A stretch of DNA of 42,656 nucleotides from Flavobacteriia bacterium (lineage in GTDB: Bacteria > Bacteroidota > Bacteroidia > Flavobacteriales_D > Crocinitomicaceae): positions 1 through 42,656 of the forward strand of contig RFQZ01000024.1 in NCBI GenBank assembly GCA_009924735.1, given 5' to 3'. Below, piece after piece: positions 1 through 8,353 of this stretch. Both the position numbers and the translations under genes were made by a program. Every line of letters starts with the position of its first letter. The stretch's first letter is position 1. The notes under the pieces are model-generated. The model saw only the letters and a list, made by a program, of their open reading frames with translations, was not told where the DNA came from and did no database searches.

Positions 1-65
1 CTATCTCTTAATGTTTTTAATACATCACGATCTTCTAATTCATAAATTATTTTTATGTATTTCAT
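1..65 (-). CDS. partial divergent gene, 5' end only
   Basis: An open frame starts at an ATG (63-65 on the plus strand) and runs 21 codons off the left edge with no stop. The peptide begins MKYIKIIYELEDRDVL and has the lysine, glutamate and hydrophobic mix of a real cytoplasmic protein. It is divergent from the isocitrate dehydrogenase gene, with 67 bases between the two starts, so this gap should hold promoters for both. The fragment is too short to assign a family. It could be a chance frame. Confidence 0.4.
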   Translation of the reverse strand, partial: MKYIKIIYELEDRDVLKTLRD

Positions 66-132
66 CACAAAGATTAATAAAAATTAATCAATTAGAACCC
101 CCATTTTTGAGGCATTAAAAAAATAAAACAAC

Positions 133-1569
133 ATGACAAGAATAACAGTAGCAAAAGGGGACGGAATTGGACCTGAAATCATGGACGCCACTTTGGCGAT
201 TATCACAGCCGCAGGTGCCAACATTGAAATTGATGAAATCGAAGTTGGCGAGAAGGTATATTTAGCTGGAAACACCTCTGGAATTGCTGCTGAATCATGG
301 GAAACCATTAGGCGCAACAAAATTTTCTTAAAAGCCCCTATTACCACCCCGCAAGGAGGCGGATACAAAAGCCTGAATGTGACCACTCGTAAATTTTTGG
401 GCTTGTATTCAAACGTAAGACCTTGCATGAGTTTACATCCATTTGTGAGCACCAAGCATCCTTTAATGGACATTGTCATTGTAAGAGAAAATGAAGAGGA
501 TTTATATGCAGGAATCGAACATCAACAAACAGACGAGGTTGTGCAATGCTTAAAACTGATTAGCAGACCCGGTTGTGAAAAAATAGTTCGTTATGCTTTT
601 GAGTATGCCAAGCAACAAAACCGTAAAAAAGTAACTTGTTTCACAAAAGACAACATCATGAAACAAACCGACGGGTTGTTTCACCGAGTGTTTGATGAAA
701 TTGCAAAAGAATACCCAGAAATTGAAAATGAGCACTGGATCATAGACATTGGGGCCGCAAAAATGGCTGACACACCTGAAATTTTTGATGTTATTGTTAT
801 GCCCAATTTATACGGGGATGTTTTAAGTGATGTGGCAGCGCAAATTACAGGCTCCGTAGGCTTGGCTGGCTCTGCCAACATTGGGGAAGAATGTTCCATG
901 TTTGAGGCCATTCACGGTTCTGCTCCCAGAAGAGCCGGACAAAATGTTGCCAATCCGTCGGGATTGCTACAAGGCGCCATCATGATGTTGAATCACATTG
1001 GTCAAACATCGGTAGCAGAAAAAGTTCAAAATGCTTGGCTTAAAACATTGGAAGATGGCATCCACACCTATGATATTTTTAAGGAAGGAATAAGCAAACA
1101 AAAAGTGGGAACCAAAGCATTTGCTGAGGCCGTTATTGGCAACCTTGGAAACAAGCCATCTATTCTTAAATCGGTTTCTTACGCAAACAATTCAGCGTTA
1201 ACCCTACCAAAATACAATCGCAAGCCCGCTGCAAAAAAGGAATTGGTTGGCGTCGACGTATTTGTTCATTGGAATGGAACCGATCCGAATGTTTTGGCAG
1301 AAACAATTAAAAAAATGGAATGCACGGGTGCCACTTTGTCAATGATCACCAACAGAGGAATCAAAGTATGGCCGGACGGATTTAACGAAACCTTTTGCAC
1401 GGACCATTGGAGATGTCGCTTCAAGCCAAATGAAGGTGATGAAATGAATAAAACAACGATCATTCAACTTCTTGAAAATGGCCTAAATCAAAACATTGAC
1501 ACCATTAAAACCGAAAACCTATATGCATTTGATGGTAAGGCAGCTTACTCACTCGGACAAGGTCAGTAA
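133..1569 (+). CDS. icd: isocitrate dehydrogenase, NADP-dependent type with C-terminal extension
   Basis: Oxidatively decarboxylates isocitrate to 2-oxoglutarate in the cytoplasmic TCA cycle. The 478-residue product carries the isocitrate/isopropylmalate dehydrogenase fold from end to end: GDGIGPEI near the N-terminus, the substrate loop TTPQGGGYKSLNVTTRK, the RENEEDLYAG segment, FTKDNIMKQTDG, the metal-site helix MPNLYGDVLSDVAAQI and the cofactor loop IHGSAPRRAG. About 140 residues follow the core, as in the longer Thermus/Rickettsia-type enzymes, so this is not the short E. coli form. NADP preference is inferred from that subfamily. The ATG at 133 directly precedes the conserved TRITVAKGDGIG. 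The CutA-like gene follows 18 bases later in the same direction. Confidence 0.92.
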   Translation: MTRITVAKGDGIGPEIMDATLAIITAAGANIEIDEIEVGEKVYLAGNTSGIAAESWETIRRNKIFLKAPITTPQGGGYKSLNVTTRKFLGLYSNVRPCMSLHPFVSTKHPLMDIVIVRENEEDLYAGIEHQQTDEVVQCLKLISRPGCEKIVRYAFEYAKQQNRKKVTCFTKDNIMKQTDGLFHRVFDEIAKEYPEIENEHWIIDIGAAKMADTPEIFDVIVMPNLYGDVLSDVAAQITGSVGLAGSANIGEECSMFEAIHGSAPRRAGQNVANPSGLLQGAIMMLNHIGQTSVAEKVQNAWLKTLEDGIHTYDIFKEGISKQKVGTKAFAEAVIGNLGNKPSILKSVSYANNSALTLPKYNRKPAAKKELVGVDVFVHWNGTDPNVLAETIKKMECTGATLSMITNRGIKVWPDGFNETFCTDHWRCRFKPNEGDEMNKTTIIQLLENGLNQNIDTIKTENLYAFDGKAAYSLGQGQ

Positions 1570-1587
1570 TTCTTAAGATACAAAAGG

Positions 1588-1899
1588 ATGGTAAACGTAT
1601 TTATATATCTTAAAAGCACCCACAATGCCAAGGAATTGGTGGAGCTTTTGTTGGCTGAAAAACTCATTGCTTCAGCATCCATTGATGAAAACAATATTTC
1701 CTATAAAATGGCTGAAGAAAAAATCATTCAAAATGTGTATTCAGTCATAACTGCCCAATCAAAATCCCTTTTGTTGCCAGAAATTATAAAACTGACAGAA
1801 CAAAAGTATGGGGGTGATGTCCCAATCAATTGTTCCCCCATTGTTGGGAGCAACAACGCTTTTCTCGCGACCATTTTGACAAAAACAATTCCTACGTAA
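1588..1899 (+). CDS. CutA-like divalent-cation tolerance family protein
   Basis: A 103-residue protein with the layout of the CutA1 family, small trimeric ferredoxin-like proteins linked to metal tolerance. Visible are a first strand MVNVFIYL, a helix with the family-like phrase ELLLAEKLIASASID, a central VYSVITAQSKSLLLPEI strand-helix, and the KYGGDVPINCSPIVGSN segment matching the 'yevPeiia.pi..gn' end of CutA. Overall identity to classical CutA looks low and the usual Trp-rich C-terminus is absent, so the assignment rests on pattern rather than signature residues. It lies between icd and a small helical gene, and is probably co-transcribed with both. Confidence 0.6.
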   Translation: MVNVFIYLKSTHNAKELVELLLAEKLIASASIDENNISYKMAEEKIIQNVYSVITAQSKSLLLPEIIKLTEQKYGGDVPINCSPIVGSNNAFLATILTKTIPT

Positions 1900-1913
1900 A
1901 ACCAAAAGAAAAA

Positions 1914-2156
1914 ATGAAGATCCAACAATTAAACGGAACCATTAATGCATCCGATGCGGTCGAACTTATGGCACATTTGGTACACTTAAAAATAAAGTAC
2001 CATGAGCATAGAATCAACAATCAGAGCAGTGAGGAGGATATAAAAACAAGGGAAGAAAAAATCAAACAACTGCAAAAGGAGCTTTTTGAATTCAAAAAAA
2101 CATTCCATTCCAATACCGATACAGTCACAATTGAAGCCATTCTTAAAATTGAGTAG
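1914..2156 (+). CDS. small hypothetical coiled-coil protein (80 aa)
   Basis: The ATG at 1914 is preferred to an upstream ATG at 1830, which would overlap the CutA-like gene in another frame and add 28 unlikely residues. The N-terminus reads LNGTINASDAVELM, followed by HLKIKYHEHRI and a charged helix (KTREEKIKQLQKELFEFKK) likely to form a coiled coil. This 'LxGxf...eAxeml...KIxxHe' pattern recurs in small Bacteroidota proteins of unknown function. The 36-codon gene at 2326 shares the same beginning (LIDGIFTPDEAKEML), so the two appear to be paralogues. No function is known. Confidence 0.7.
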   Translation: MKIQQLNGTINASDAVELMAHLVHLKIKYHEHRINNQSSEEDIKTREEKIKQLQKELFEFKKTFHSNTDTVTIEAILKIE

Positions 2157-2189
2157 CATGAACTTGACTGTAATGAAAGGCATCATTTT

Positions 2190-2339
2190 ATGGGTAACAT
2201 GGTTGGATTTCTCCTATTGGCTATTTTAACCAAAGACGATGTCAACGGTGAAATTTTCGCTATGATGGGCATCATAACTGGAGCCATTGCATCTAAACAA
2301 TTATCAACCAAAAAAATAACCCCCGATGAAAAACACTGA
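2190..2339 (+). CDS. small hydrophobic protein (49 aa)
   Basis: A 49-codon frame from the ATG at 2190. It begins MGNMVGFLLLAILTKDD and continues GEIFAMMGIITGAIASKQL, giving two short hydrophobic stretches and a charged tail, consistent with a small membrane protein. It sits 33 bases after the 80-residue gene, and its last codons overlap the next small gene (ATG at 2326) by 14 bases in another frame. A competing 23-codon frame from 2158 ends at 2229 and is less convincing. Evidence is limited to compact spacing and composition. Confidence 0.45.
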   Translation: MGNMVGFLLLAILTKDDVNGEIFAMMGIITGAIASKQLSTKKITPDEKH

Positions 2340-2436
2340 GACATTAACGCTCATTGACGGCATCTTTACACCCGATGAAGCAAAAGAGATGCTTTCGGTT
2401 CGGTCTGAAATCTATATCTATCCTTTTGAGGACTAA
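2326..2436 (+). CDS. micro-ORF (36 aa), truncated relative of the 1914 gene
   Basis: A 36-codon frame whose product begins MKNTETLTLIDGIFTPDEAKEML. The LxDGxFxPDEAxEML portion parallels LNGTINASDAVELM of the 80-residue protein at 1914, but here the protein ends soon after (YIYPFED). The other frames do not restore the missing helix, so this is a short form rather than a frameshift. Its stop overlaps the start of the following gene by one base (TAATG), and its own start overlaps the preceding small gene. Both overlaps suggest translational coupling. Function unknown. Confidence 0.5.
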   Translation: MKNTETLTLIDGIFTPDEAKEMLSVRSEIYIYPFED

Positions 2437-3272
2437 TGTTTAAAGGAAGAGAATTACTGATTGCAACAAAGCACGAAAAAGAAAAAGTGATGGCTCCGAT
2501 TTTAGAAAAAGAATTGGAGGTAAAATGTTTCGTTACATCAGACTTCGACACAGATGAACTGGGAACCTTTACAGGGGAAATTGAAAGAAAGCACGACCCT
2601 GTAACTACAGCAAGAACCAAATGCCTAAGGGCAATGGAAGCTGCAAATTGTGACCTAGCTGTCGCCAGCGAAGGATCTTTTGGTCCTCACCCCACTCTTT
2701 TTTTCGTCCCGGCAGATGACGAATTTCTACTGTTTATGGACAGGAAAAATAAACTTGAAATCATCGTTAGGGAACTCAGTACAGAAACCAATTTTAATGC
2801 CTCAGAAATTAAAACCGAAAAGGATCTTAATGACTTTGCTGTTAAAGCAAATTTTCCATCACATGGCTTAATACTTAGAAAATCAAAAGATGATTTTGAA
2901 AAAATCGTGAAAGGAATAACGAATCCAATTGAGCTAAAACAAGCTTTCAACGACCTCATAACCAATTTCGGAACGGCCTATGTTGAAACGGATATGCGGG
3001 CAATGTTTAACCCTACGAGATTGAAAGTGATTGAGCGCCTCACCCTCAAACTCGCTGAAAAAATCAACAGCCAATGTCCAGAATGCAAAGCACCGGGATT
3101 TGGAATCACCGAAGCTCAACAAGGATTGCCCTGCGAAAGATGCCATTTCCCGACACGAAGCACCTTGAACCACATCTATGGTTGCGACAAATGTGCTTTC
3201 ACCCTTTCCAAAAAATACCCTCACGGTAAACAAACCGAAAACCCAATGTACTGTGATGCATGCAATCCATAA
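2436..3272 (+). CDS. DUF6671-like protein with C-terminal zinc ribbon
   Basis: A 278-residue cytoplasmic protein resembling the DUF6671 family (recognised by eye). The N-terminal half has GRELLIATKHEKEKVMAPIL, the SDFDTDELGTFTGE segment and LAVASEGSFGPHP, which look like a conserved nucleotide- or metal-type pocket of unknown activity. The C-terminus, from about residue 214, holds several Cys pairs (CPEC, CERC, CDKC, CDAC), indicating one or two zinc-ribbon knuckles. The start shares a base with the preceding micro-ORF stop. Dihydroorotase follows 10 bases later. No reaction is established for the family, and none is claimed here. Confidence 0.75.
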   Translation: MFKGRELLIATKHEKEKVMAPILEKELEVKCFVTSDFDTDELGTFTGEIERKHDPVTTARTKCLRAMEAANCDLAVASEGSFGPHPTLFFVPADDEFLLFMDRKNKLEIIVRELSTETNFNASEIKTEKDLNDFAVKANFPSHGLILRKSKDDFEKIVKGITNPIELKQAFNDLITNFGTAYVETDMRAMFNPTRLKVIERLTLKLAEKINSQCPECKAPGFGITEAQQGLPCERCHFPTRSTLNHIYGCDKCAFTLSKKYPHGKQTENPMYCDACNP

Positions 3273-3282
3273 CTTAACAAAT

Positions 3283-4632
3283 ATGAAAAGAAGAATAATA
3301 AAGCAGGCACACATCGTAAATGAAGGAAAAATAACAGTCGCGGATGTATTAATTGTTGGTGAACGGATTGAAAACATTTCAAATGCCATCACCGCTAAAA
3401 ATGGCGACGTCGTAACAGATGCTGAAGGACGCTACCTTCTACCCGGCGTTATCGATGACCAGGTGCACTTTCGAGAACCGGGCTTGACACACAAAGGAAA
3501 CATATATTCGGAATCACGCGCCGCAGTAAGTGGGGGCATAACCTCTTTTATGGAAATGCCAAATACCATTCCCAATACCTTAACGCAAGCACTCTTGGAA
3601 GAAAAATACCTTTTGGCGTCAAAAACCTCTTTGGCCAACCATTCCTTTTTCATGGGAATCAATCAAAACAACCTGGAGGAAGCCTTAAGAACAGACAATG
3701 AAAATGTTTGCGGCATAACGGACGATGGGTTGTACTTTAACAACGACGAAGGCATATTGGCAAACTACCCTGAGTTTTTAGAAAGACTTTTTGCAAGAAC
3801 GGATGCATTGGTGGCTTTGCACAGTGAAGACGATTCAATCATTAAAGACAACACAAACCAATATCGAAAAAAGTTTGGGGAGTTTATACCATTTGATTGC
3901 CATCCAAAAATAAGAAGTGAAGCTGCTTGTTTAACCGCGACAAAACGCGTCTTGGAAATTGCTAAGAAACATAACAATCGTCTACATTTGTTTCACATAT
4001 CAACCCTTGCTGAAGCAAACCTATTCGACGCTAAAACGGCCATTCGAGAGAAAAGAATTACGGCAGAAGCGTGCATTCACCACCTTGGGTTTTCCGATTT
4101 GGATTACGCGAAATTAGGCGCAAAAATCAAATGGAATCCGGCCGTTAAAACAGAAGCAGATAAAAACGGCCTTTTGAAGGCACTTTTAGACAATAAATTG
4201 GACATCATAGCGACAGACCATGCACCTCATACCATCGAAGAAAAAAACGGCAGTTATTTCAAATCTTTGTCAGGCGGACCTTTGGTGCAACACGCTTTGC
4301 CTTATATGCTTGAATTGGTACATCAAGGCAAAATAAGCATAGAAAAGACGGTTGAAAAAATGAGCCACCATGTTGCCGAGATATACCGAATAAAGGACAG
4401 GGGATACATTCGCGAAGGCTATTATGCCGATTTAACCCTTGTAGACATGAATAAGGAATGGACCGTAAGCTCTGAGAACATTCACGCTAAATGTGGGTGG
4501 TCGCCTTTTGAAAATCAATGCTTCAAAAGTAAAATTGTTAAAACATTTGTGAATGGAGAATTGGTTTACGACGATGGTGTTTTTAATGAAAATACACAGG
4601 GCAAAAGATTAAAATTTGAAAAACACAGATAG
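3283..4632 (+). CDS. pyrC: dihydroorotase (class I, Bacteroidota type)
   Basis: Interconverts carbamoyl-aspartate and dihydroorotate in pyrimidine synthesis. The ATG at 3283 follows the previous stop by 10 bases; an in-frame start 35 codons upstream lies inside the DUF6671 gene and is rejected. The 449-residue product has the amidohydrolase pattern: VHFREPG with His62 and Arg64, ITDDG at 145-149 (the Asp-type centre of the Aquifex/Bacillus subgroup rather than a carboxylated Lys), His180 in ALHSED, His238 in LFHIST and Asp312 in ATDHAPH. The first His of the usual HxH is Gln60 (QVH). The symbol follows the function; separation from other cyclic amidohydrolases rests on the REPGLTHK and DHAPHT context. 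Confidence 0.88.
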   Translation: MKRRIIKQAHIVNEGKITVADVLIVGERIENISNAITAKNGDVVTDAEGRYLLPGVIDDQVHFREPGLTHKGNIYSESRAAVSGGITSFMEMPNTIPNTLTQALLEEKYLLASKTSLANHSFFMGINQNNLEEALRTDNENVCGITDDGLYFNNDEGILANYPEFLERLFARTDALVALHSEDDSIIKDNTNQYRKKFGEFIPFDCHPKIRSEAACLTATKRVLEIAKKHNNRLHLFHISTLAEANLFDAKTAIREKRITAEACIHHLGFSDLDYAKLGAKIKWNPAVKTEADKNGLLKALLDNKLDIIATDHAPHTIEEKNGSYFKSLSGGPLVQHALPYMLELVHQGKISIEKTVEKMSHHVAEIYRIKDRGYIREGYYADLTLVDMNKEWTVSSENIHAKCGWSPFENQCFKSKIVKTFVNGELVYDDGVFNENTQGKRLKFEKHR

Positions 4633-4646
4633 CAAAAAATAAATAC

Positions 4647-5609
4647 ATGAATTATAACTTACTCATTGAAAACCTGACAAACCCGGCACTGCTATTTTTT
4701 GTGCTTGGTGTTTTGGCCGTATACCTGAAAAGTGACTTAGAAATCCCCGCGAACTCATCAAAATTCATTTCATTGTACCTATTGTTTGCCATAGGTTTCA
4801 AGGGTGGACAAGAGTTATCGCATGAGGTGTTTACAATGGAAATTGGTTGGTCCATGTTGTTTGGGGTTTTTATTTGCCTACTGATCCCGCTGTATACCTT
4901 TTTTATACTCAAAAGAAAACTAAGCGTATTTGATGCCGGTGCCATCGCAGCAGCCTACGGTTCTGTAAGCGCGGTAACTTTTGTCACCGCAGTTTCTTAC
5001 CTCGAATCACAACAACTTTTACTTCACGGACACATGGTTGCAATCATGGCTTTGATGGAATCCCCTTCCATCATCATTGGACTGATTTTAATTTCCATAT
5101 TCAACAAAGATGAATCGAATGACATTAAAAAAAGAAGTGTGATCAGGCATTCCTTTACCAATGGAAGTGTATTAATTATTCTTGGCAGTTAAATCATTGG
5201 TTATGTTGCAAATGCCAAGCAAGCTGAAGGAATAAAACCGTTTACAAATGACCTTTTTAAAGGATTTCTTTCCATCTTTCTTTTGGACATGGGTATTACA
5301 AGCGGGAAAAAGCTAAAGGTATTCTTCTCTTTTGGATGGTTCCCCGTCGTTTTCGCCATGTTGGTTCCATTGATTAATGGAAGTATTGTCGCAATGGCAA
5401 GCTCAATGGTAACCCACGACATCACCAATCGGTTTATTTTTGCCATATTGGCCGCAAGCGCTTCATACATCGCTGTTCCTGCTGCTATGAAATTTTCAGT
5501 CCCAAAAGCAAATCCTGGACTTTTACTCCCAATGGCACTTGCGGTAACCTTCCCTGTAAACATAACCATTGGCATGCCTATCTATTTCCTAATTGCACTC
5601 AATACCTAA
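4647..5609 (+). pseudogene. SbtA-type sodium-dependent bicarbonate transporter, interrupted by in-frame stop
   Basis: The combined frame of about 320 codons resembles the SbtA/DUF897 inner-membrane family, which imports bicarbonate with sodium: NPALLFFVLGVLAV, the LLFAIGFKGGQEL segment, AAAYGSVSAVTFVTA, ALMESPSIIIGL, and later FLLDMGITSGKK and KFSVPKANPGLLLPMAL. Codon 182 is TAA (5190-5192), and the same frame continues without shift as IIGYVANAKQAEGIKPF to 5609. A single T-to-A change from TTA (Leu) would explain it, because leucine is expected in the GSLIIG context. Either the gene is freshly inactivated, two half-proteins are made (an internal ATG lies at 5289), or the base is a sequence error. 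It lies 14 bases after pyrC. Confidence 0.85.
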
Positions 5610-6130
5610 GGGAAAATACAACCCTTCACGCGCCAGGGTAAATGAATAACTGCAAGTGGGAAAAGCCCAGATAGACAAACAAATTGCGGAGCAGCTTAGC
5701 TGTCTTCGGAACTCTAATACAAAGCCTTTAAAAGTGTTGGTTACGATGAGGAATTAATCCTTACGTCCATCATTGCTATCCATTTCATTGGAAACACAAC
5801 GAATACGCGTTGACATTTTTTTTGCTGCATTTACATCCTCAACAGATGGAAAACTTCTTAATTCATGTCCATTACCTTGTTTAAAACCAATATCCACCCC
5901 CCAAAACTGAGGATATCCTCCGTCATCGTAAGTAATGCCTACTCCATTTTTCATCCATTTCATTCTAGATTTTCCAGGAAATTCTATTGTGATTTTTTAA
6001 TATGTCTGACACGATCAGATATTGATTTCAACTGAAAAAATCTCAATCAAAATCAAAAGGAATTTAGTCGATTTTTGAAAACATGAGAAAATTAAGGGGT
6101 TTGTACCTATGAAAATTAGTATAAATCCCA
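5610..6130. other. gene-poor stretch between the transporter and a lipoprotein gene
   Basis: Apart from one 69-codon minus-strand frame (5754-5963), this stretch has no convincing gene. A plus-strand frame at about 5655-5756 encodes a plausible-looking peptide (QVGKAQIDKQIAEQL, ending KVLVTMRN) but has no start codon and may be a gene remnant. AT content rises after 5960. The region ends at a promoter for the lipoprotein gene. Confidence 0.5.
5754..5963 (-). CDS. small hypothetical protein (69 aa), possibly a remnant
   Basis: The frame begins MKWMKNGVGITYDDGG and continues with a Gly/Trp-rich stretch (PQFWGVDIGF) and a charged tail. Eleven more sense codons precede the ATG, back to a stop, and read KITIEFPGKSR. 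The sequence therefore looks protein-like beyond the start, and the frame could be the C-terminal part of a longer decayed gene. It is convergent with the broken transporter gene. No family is recognised. Confidence 0.3.
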   Translation of the reverse strand: MKWMKNGVGITYDDGGYPQFWGVDIGFKQGNGHELRSFPSVEDVNAAKKMSTRIRCVSNEMDSNDGRKD

Positions 6131-6161
6131 TTGTACAAAATTATATTGAATCTTACTTTTG
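6131..6161 (+). promoter_or_regulatory. Bacteroidota-type promoter for the 6244 gene
   Basis: TTG at 6131-6133 is separated by 20 bases from TACTTTTG at 6154-6161. This matches the Bacteroidota primary-sigma consensus (TTG at -33 and TAnnTTTG at -7). Transcription would start near 6167, leaving a leader of about 75 bases before the ATG at 6244. Confidence 0.65.
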
Positions 6162-6243
6162 GCTCGATTCAAAAATTAAATATAGGAGAAAAAAATGACC
6201 CGAACACTCCTGAAAAAAAAGTAGGGCACTTAAAACTAATAGT

Positions 6244-7263
6244 ATGAAAAAGTTGATTTTTGGAGCATTATTCCTTGCCTTAGTAGGAATTGGAACAACT
6301 GGGTGCAAAAAAGAGGTATTGAATAAAAACTCTTCAACGGTAACTAACTCCCAGAATAATTCATCACAAATAAAAAGTTTGACAGGATTTCATAGTGATG
6401 GTAAAATGTTAATTTTTAACACCTCAGATGATTTCGCAAATTTCATTGAATTTGATATTTCAAAACACGTCGACGAATATAGTGCCAATTCAAAAGATGG
6501 TCAACCAGCAATGAGAAATATCAAACAAGAATTAGCCAATGAAGTTTATTCCAGATATTCTGATTACATTTTGAGCTCCAACCAAATTGATTATATCAAT
6601 GATAATATTCTAAATGAAGTATTAAATAAAGATATGATTGTTCAAATTGGAAATTATCTTTATCGTTTGAATAAGGAAAAAGAAAAAGTTTTTGTGCTAT
6701 CTTCTACATATAAAGAGACAGATTATAATAACTTAATTTCTGAGAATACTGCAAACAAGAAAATTATGGTATACTCGACAGATGAAGATGTTTTAGAAAT
6801 GGTAGAGACGGGAAGACAAAGTGAAAAAGGGATTTTCTGTTCAGCACCATATGCACATGAAAAAACTTCTAATTACACTCCTGTTGCAGTTATAAATCAA
6901 TTTGCATCAATGACGGCTCGTGCTATCTATAAAAAATATGGTTTTTCACATAAATTAATAGCTGAAGTCACGTTAAGCAATACAAATGCTTACAATAATG
7001 TACAAATCTATATTGCTGCAGAAAATTGTAATTTTAAGCAGCGTTGTGGAACTCCCTTAACTAATTTTAATCATCCTTGGTTGACACCTCAGCCTTTACA
7101 AATTGGATCTATATACAAAAAATATGGGTATACTATGTATAATTCTATAAGAGCCTTGGAAAATTACAATATCAAAATTAGAGGAAGAGCTGAAGATTAC
7201 TCAAATCCTGTTGGTTCCAATCCGTACAATGTAGTTTTTACAGAATGGGTTATTTTAGTTTAA
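6244..7263 (+). CDS. hypothetical lipoprotein (339 aa)
   Basis: A type II signal peptide is clear: MKKLIFGALFLALVGIG followed by TTGC, with the lipidated Cys at residue 21 and then KKE, so the protein is probably anchored in the outer membrane or periplasm. The mature part is Asn/Lys/Tyr-rich, with SLTGFHSDGKMLIFNTSDDFANFIEF near its start and several Cys (CSAPYAHE, CNFKQRCG) in the second half. No catalytic motif or known family is recognised. The gene has its own promoter at 6131-6161, and a putative barrel protein follows after 5 bases, suggesting a two-gene surface unit. Base composition is more AT-rich than the menaquinone genes, as in recently acquired DNA. Confidence 0.75.
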   Translation: MKKLIFGALFLALVGIGTTGCKKEVLNKNSSTVTNSQNNSSQIKSLTGFHSDGKMLIFNTSDDFANFIEFDISKHVDEYSANSKDGQPAMRNIKQELANEVYSRYSDYILSSNQIDYINDNILNEVLNKDMIVQIGNYLYRLNKEKEKVFVLSSTYKETDYNNLISENTANKKIMVYSTDEDVLEMVETGRQSEKGIFCSAPYAHEKTSNYTPVAVINQFASMTARAIYKKYGFSHKLIAEVTLSNTNAYNNVQIYIAAENCNFKQRCGTPLTNFNHPWLTPQPLQIGSIYKKYGYTMYNSIRALENYNIKIRGRAEDYSNPVGSNPYNVVFTEWVILV

Positions 7264-7268
7264 TTTAG

Positions 7269-8096
7269 ATGAAATATGTATTTTTTATAATTTTTAATGT
7301 GTCACTTGGGAATATTTTTTCCCAAGTGACTTTTTTCGGTTCGATTAATCTAAATTATAAATTGAGTTTCACTCAGTCATATTATAAAGACTCACCTATA
7401 AATGGCACTTTAGATTTTCCTGATTTTAGTATTGTACAACCTTACATCACATTTGATCAACCCAAAAGAACTGCCATAAGTTTAGGTCTAGAATTTAAAG
7501 ATCATCGTTTTTACATCGAATCACTGAACGATGCTGTTTCCAGTCAGAGCATATTAAATGTTCGTTATTACGATCCTGTAAGTAATTCATTTATTAACTA
7601 TTCCTCCGATTCTAAGGATAAAACATTTCAAAAACGGTTTTCATTGAATTACGAGTATCAACTTTTCGGAAAGAATGACAAAACAAACTTTTTTATTAAT
7701 GGTTCAATAGGCTTATGCCATAGAGCAGGTCCCAAAGAAATTTCTCCTGCAGGAACAATGTCATCGAACTTGAATTTTTCACCTTCCCTTCATATGAGTT
7801 TCAGCTCAAGCGCTTTTACCGCTGAAACCAAAAATGCTTTGAATTTTGGTTTAGGGATTGGCTCAGATTTATTTTACAAAAAGCACTATATATTGAGCAT
7901 AAGCGCACGCTTTACTCATAGTAAACAAAGTCTATATTTGAATAAAAATACAATAAAAGTTTATAAATCCAACTCAACTCAAGCGTATGAAATCAATCAA
8001 AATTTTTTATGTTCTGGTATTTATTTTGGTCTTTCAAGAAAGTTTCAGTTATACCCTAGGAAACCAATTAACTTGAACTTTTTAAAGAGGTCTTAA
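7269..8096 (+). CDS. hypothetical exported protein, probable outer-membrane beta-barrel
   Basis: The 275-residue product begins with a signal peptide (MKYVFFIIFNVSLGNIFSQ, cleavage likely after SQ). Alternating hydrophobic/polar stretches typical of a small porin-like barrel follow, for example FFGSINLNYKLSFTQ, KTNFFINGSIGLC and ALNFGLGIGSDLFY. The end (GIYFGLSRKFQLYPRK) has strand character, though it lacks a terminal aromatic. It lies 5 bases after the lipoprotein gene and is likely in the same transcript. The family is unknown. The barrel call rests on pattern and the signal peptide only. Confidence 0.65.
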   Translation: MKYVFFIIFNVSLGNIFSQVTFFGSINLNYKLSFTQSYYKDSPINGTLDFPDFSIVQPYITFDQPKRTAISLGLEFKDHRFYIESLNDAVSSQSILNVRYYDPVSNSFINYSSDSKDKTFQKRFSLNYEYQLFGKNDKTNFFINGSIGLCHRAGPKEISPAGTMSSNLNFSPSLHMSFSSSAFTAETKNALNFGLGIGSDLFYKKHYILSISARFTHSKQSLYLNKNTIKVYKSNSTQAYEINQNFLCSGIYFGLSRKFQLYPRKPINLNFLKRS

Positions 8097-8353
8097 TTTC
8101 AAATGAGAATGAGGCTAAATTGATCCTAAAAAGTGATTTTAATGCAATTTTCATGTGGGTATAAATTCTATTTTCTGTAGTATTTATACTATTTCTTACA
8201 GTCATCCAAACTCCCCGTTAAATCTTTACATCCCTTTAAAAATTAGGATTTCAAGGCCAAAAACCTTGCATTCACAATGCTTTGACCATTTCTTGCAAAA
8301 AATTAGGTGTTAGTTCATTTGTATTTTTAGAGAATAGCACGATTGCTTTTTTT
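8097..8353. other. non-coding AT-rich stretch
   Basis: No open frame of interest and no tRNA or strong hairpin was seen between the barrel gene and the tandem repeats. The plus strand from 8540 to 8648 is likewise non-coding apart from the repeat end and the tRNA terminator. Confidence 0.5.

Noticed and set aside
3718..3735. Missing carboxylated lysine in dihydroorotase
   Set aside because: The ITDDG segment matches the Asp-type centre of Aquifex/Bacillus class I enzymes, so the lack of Lys is a known subgroup trait.
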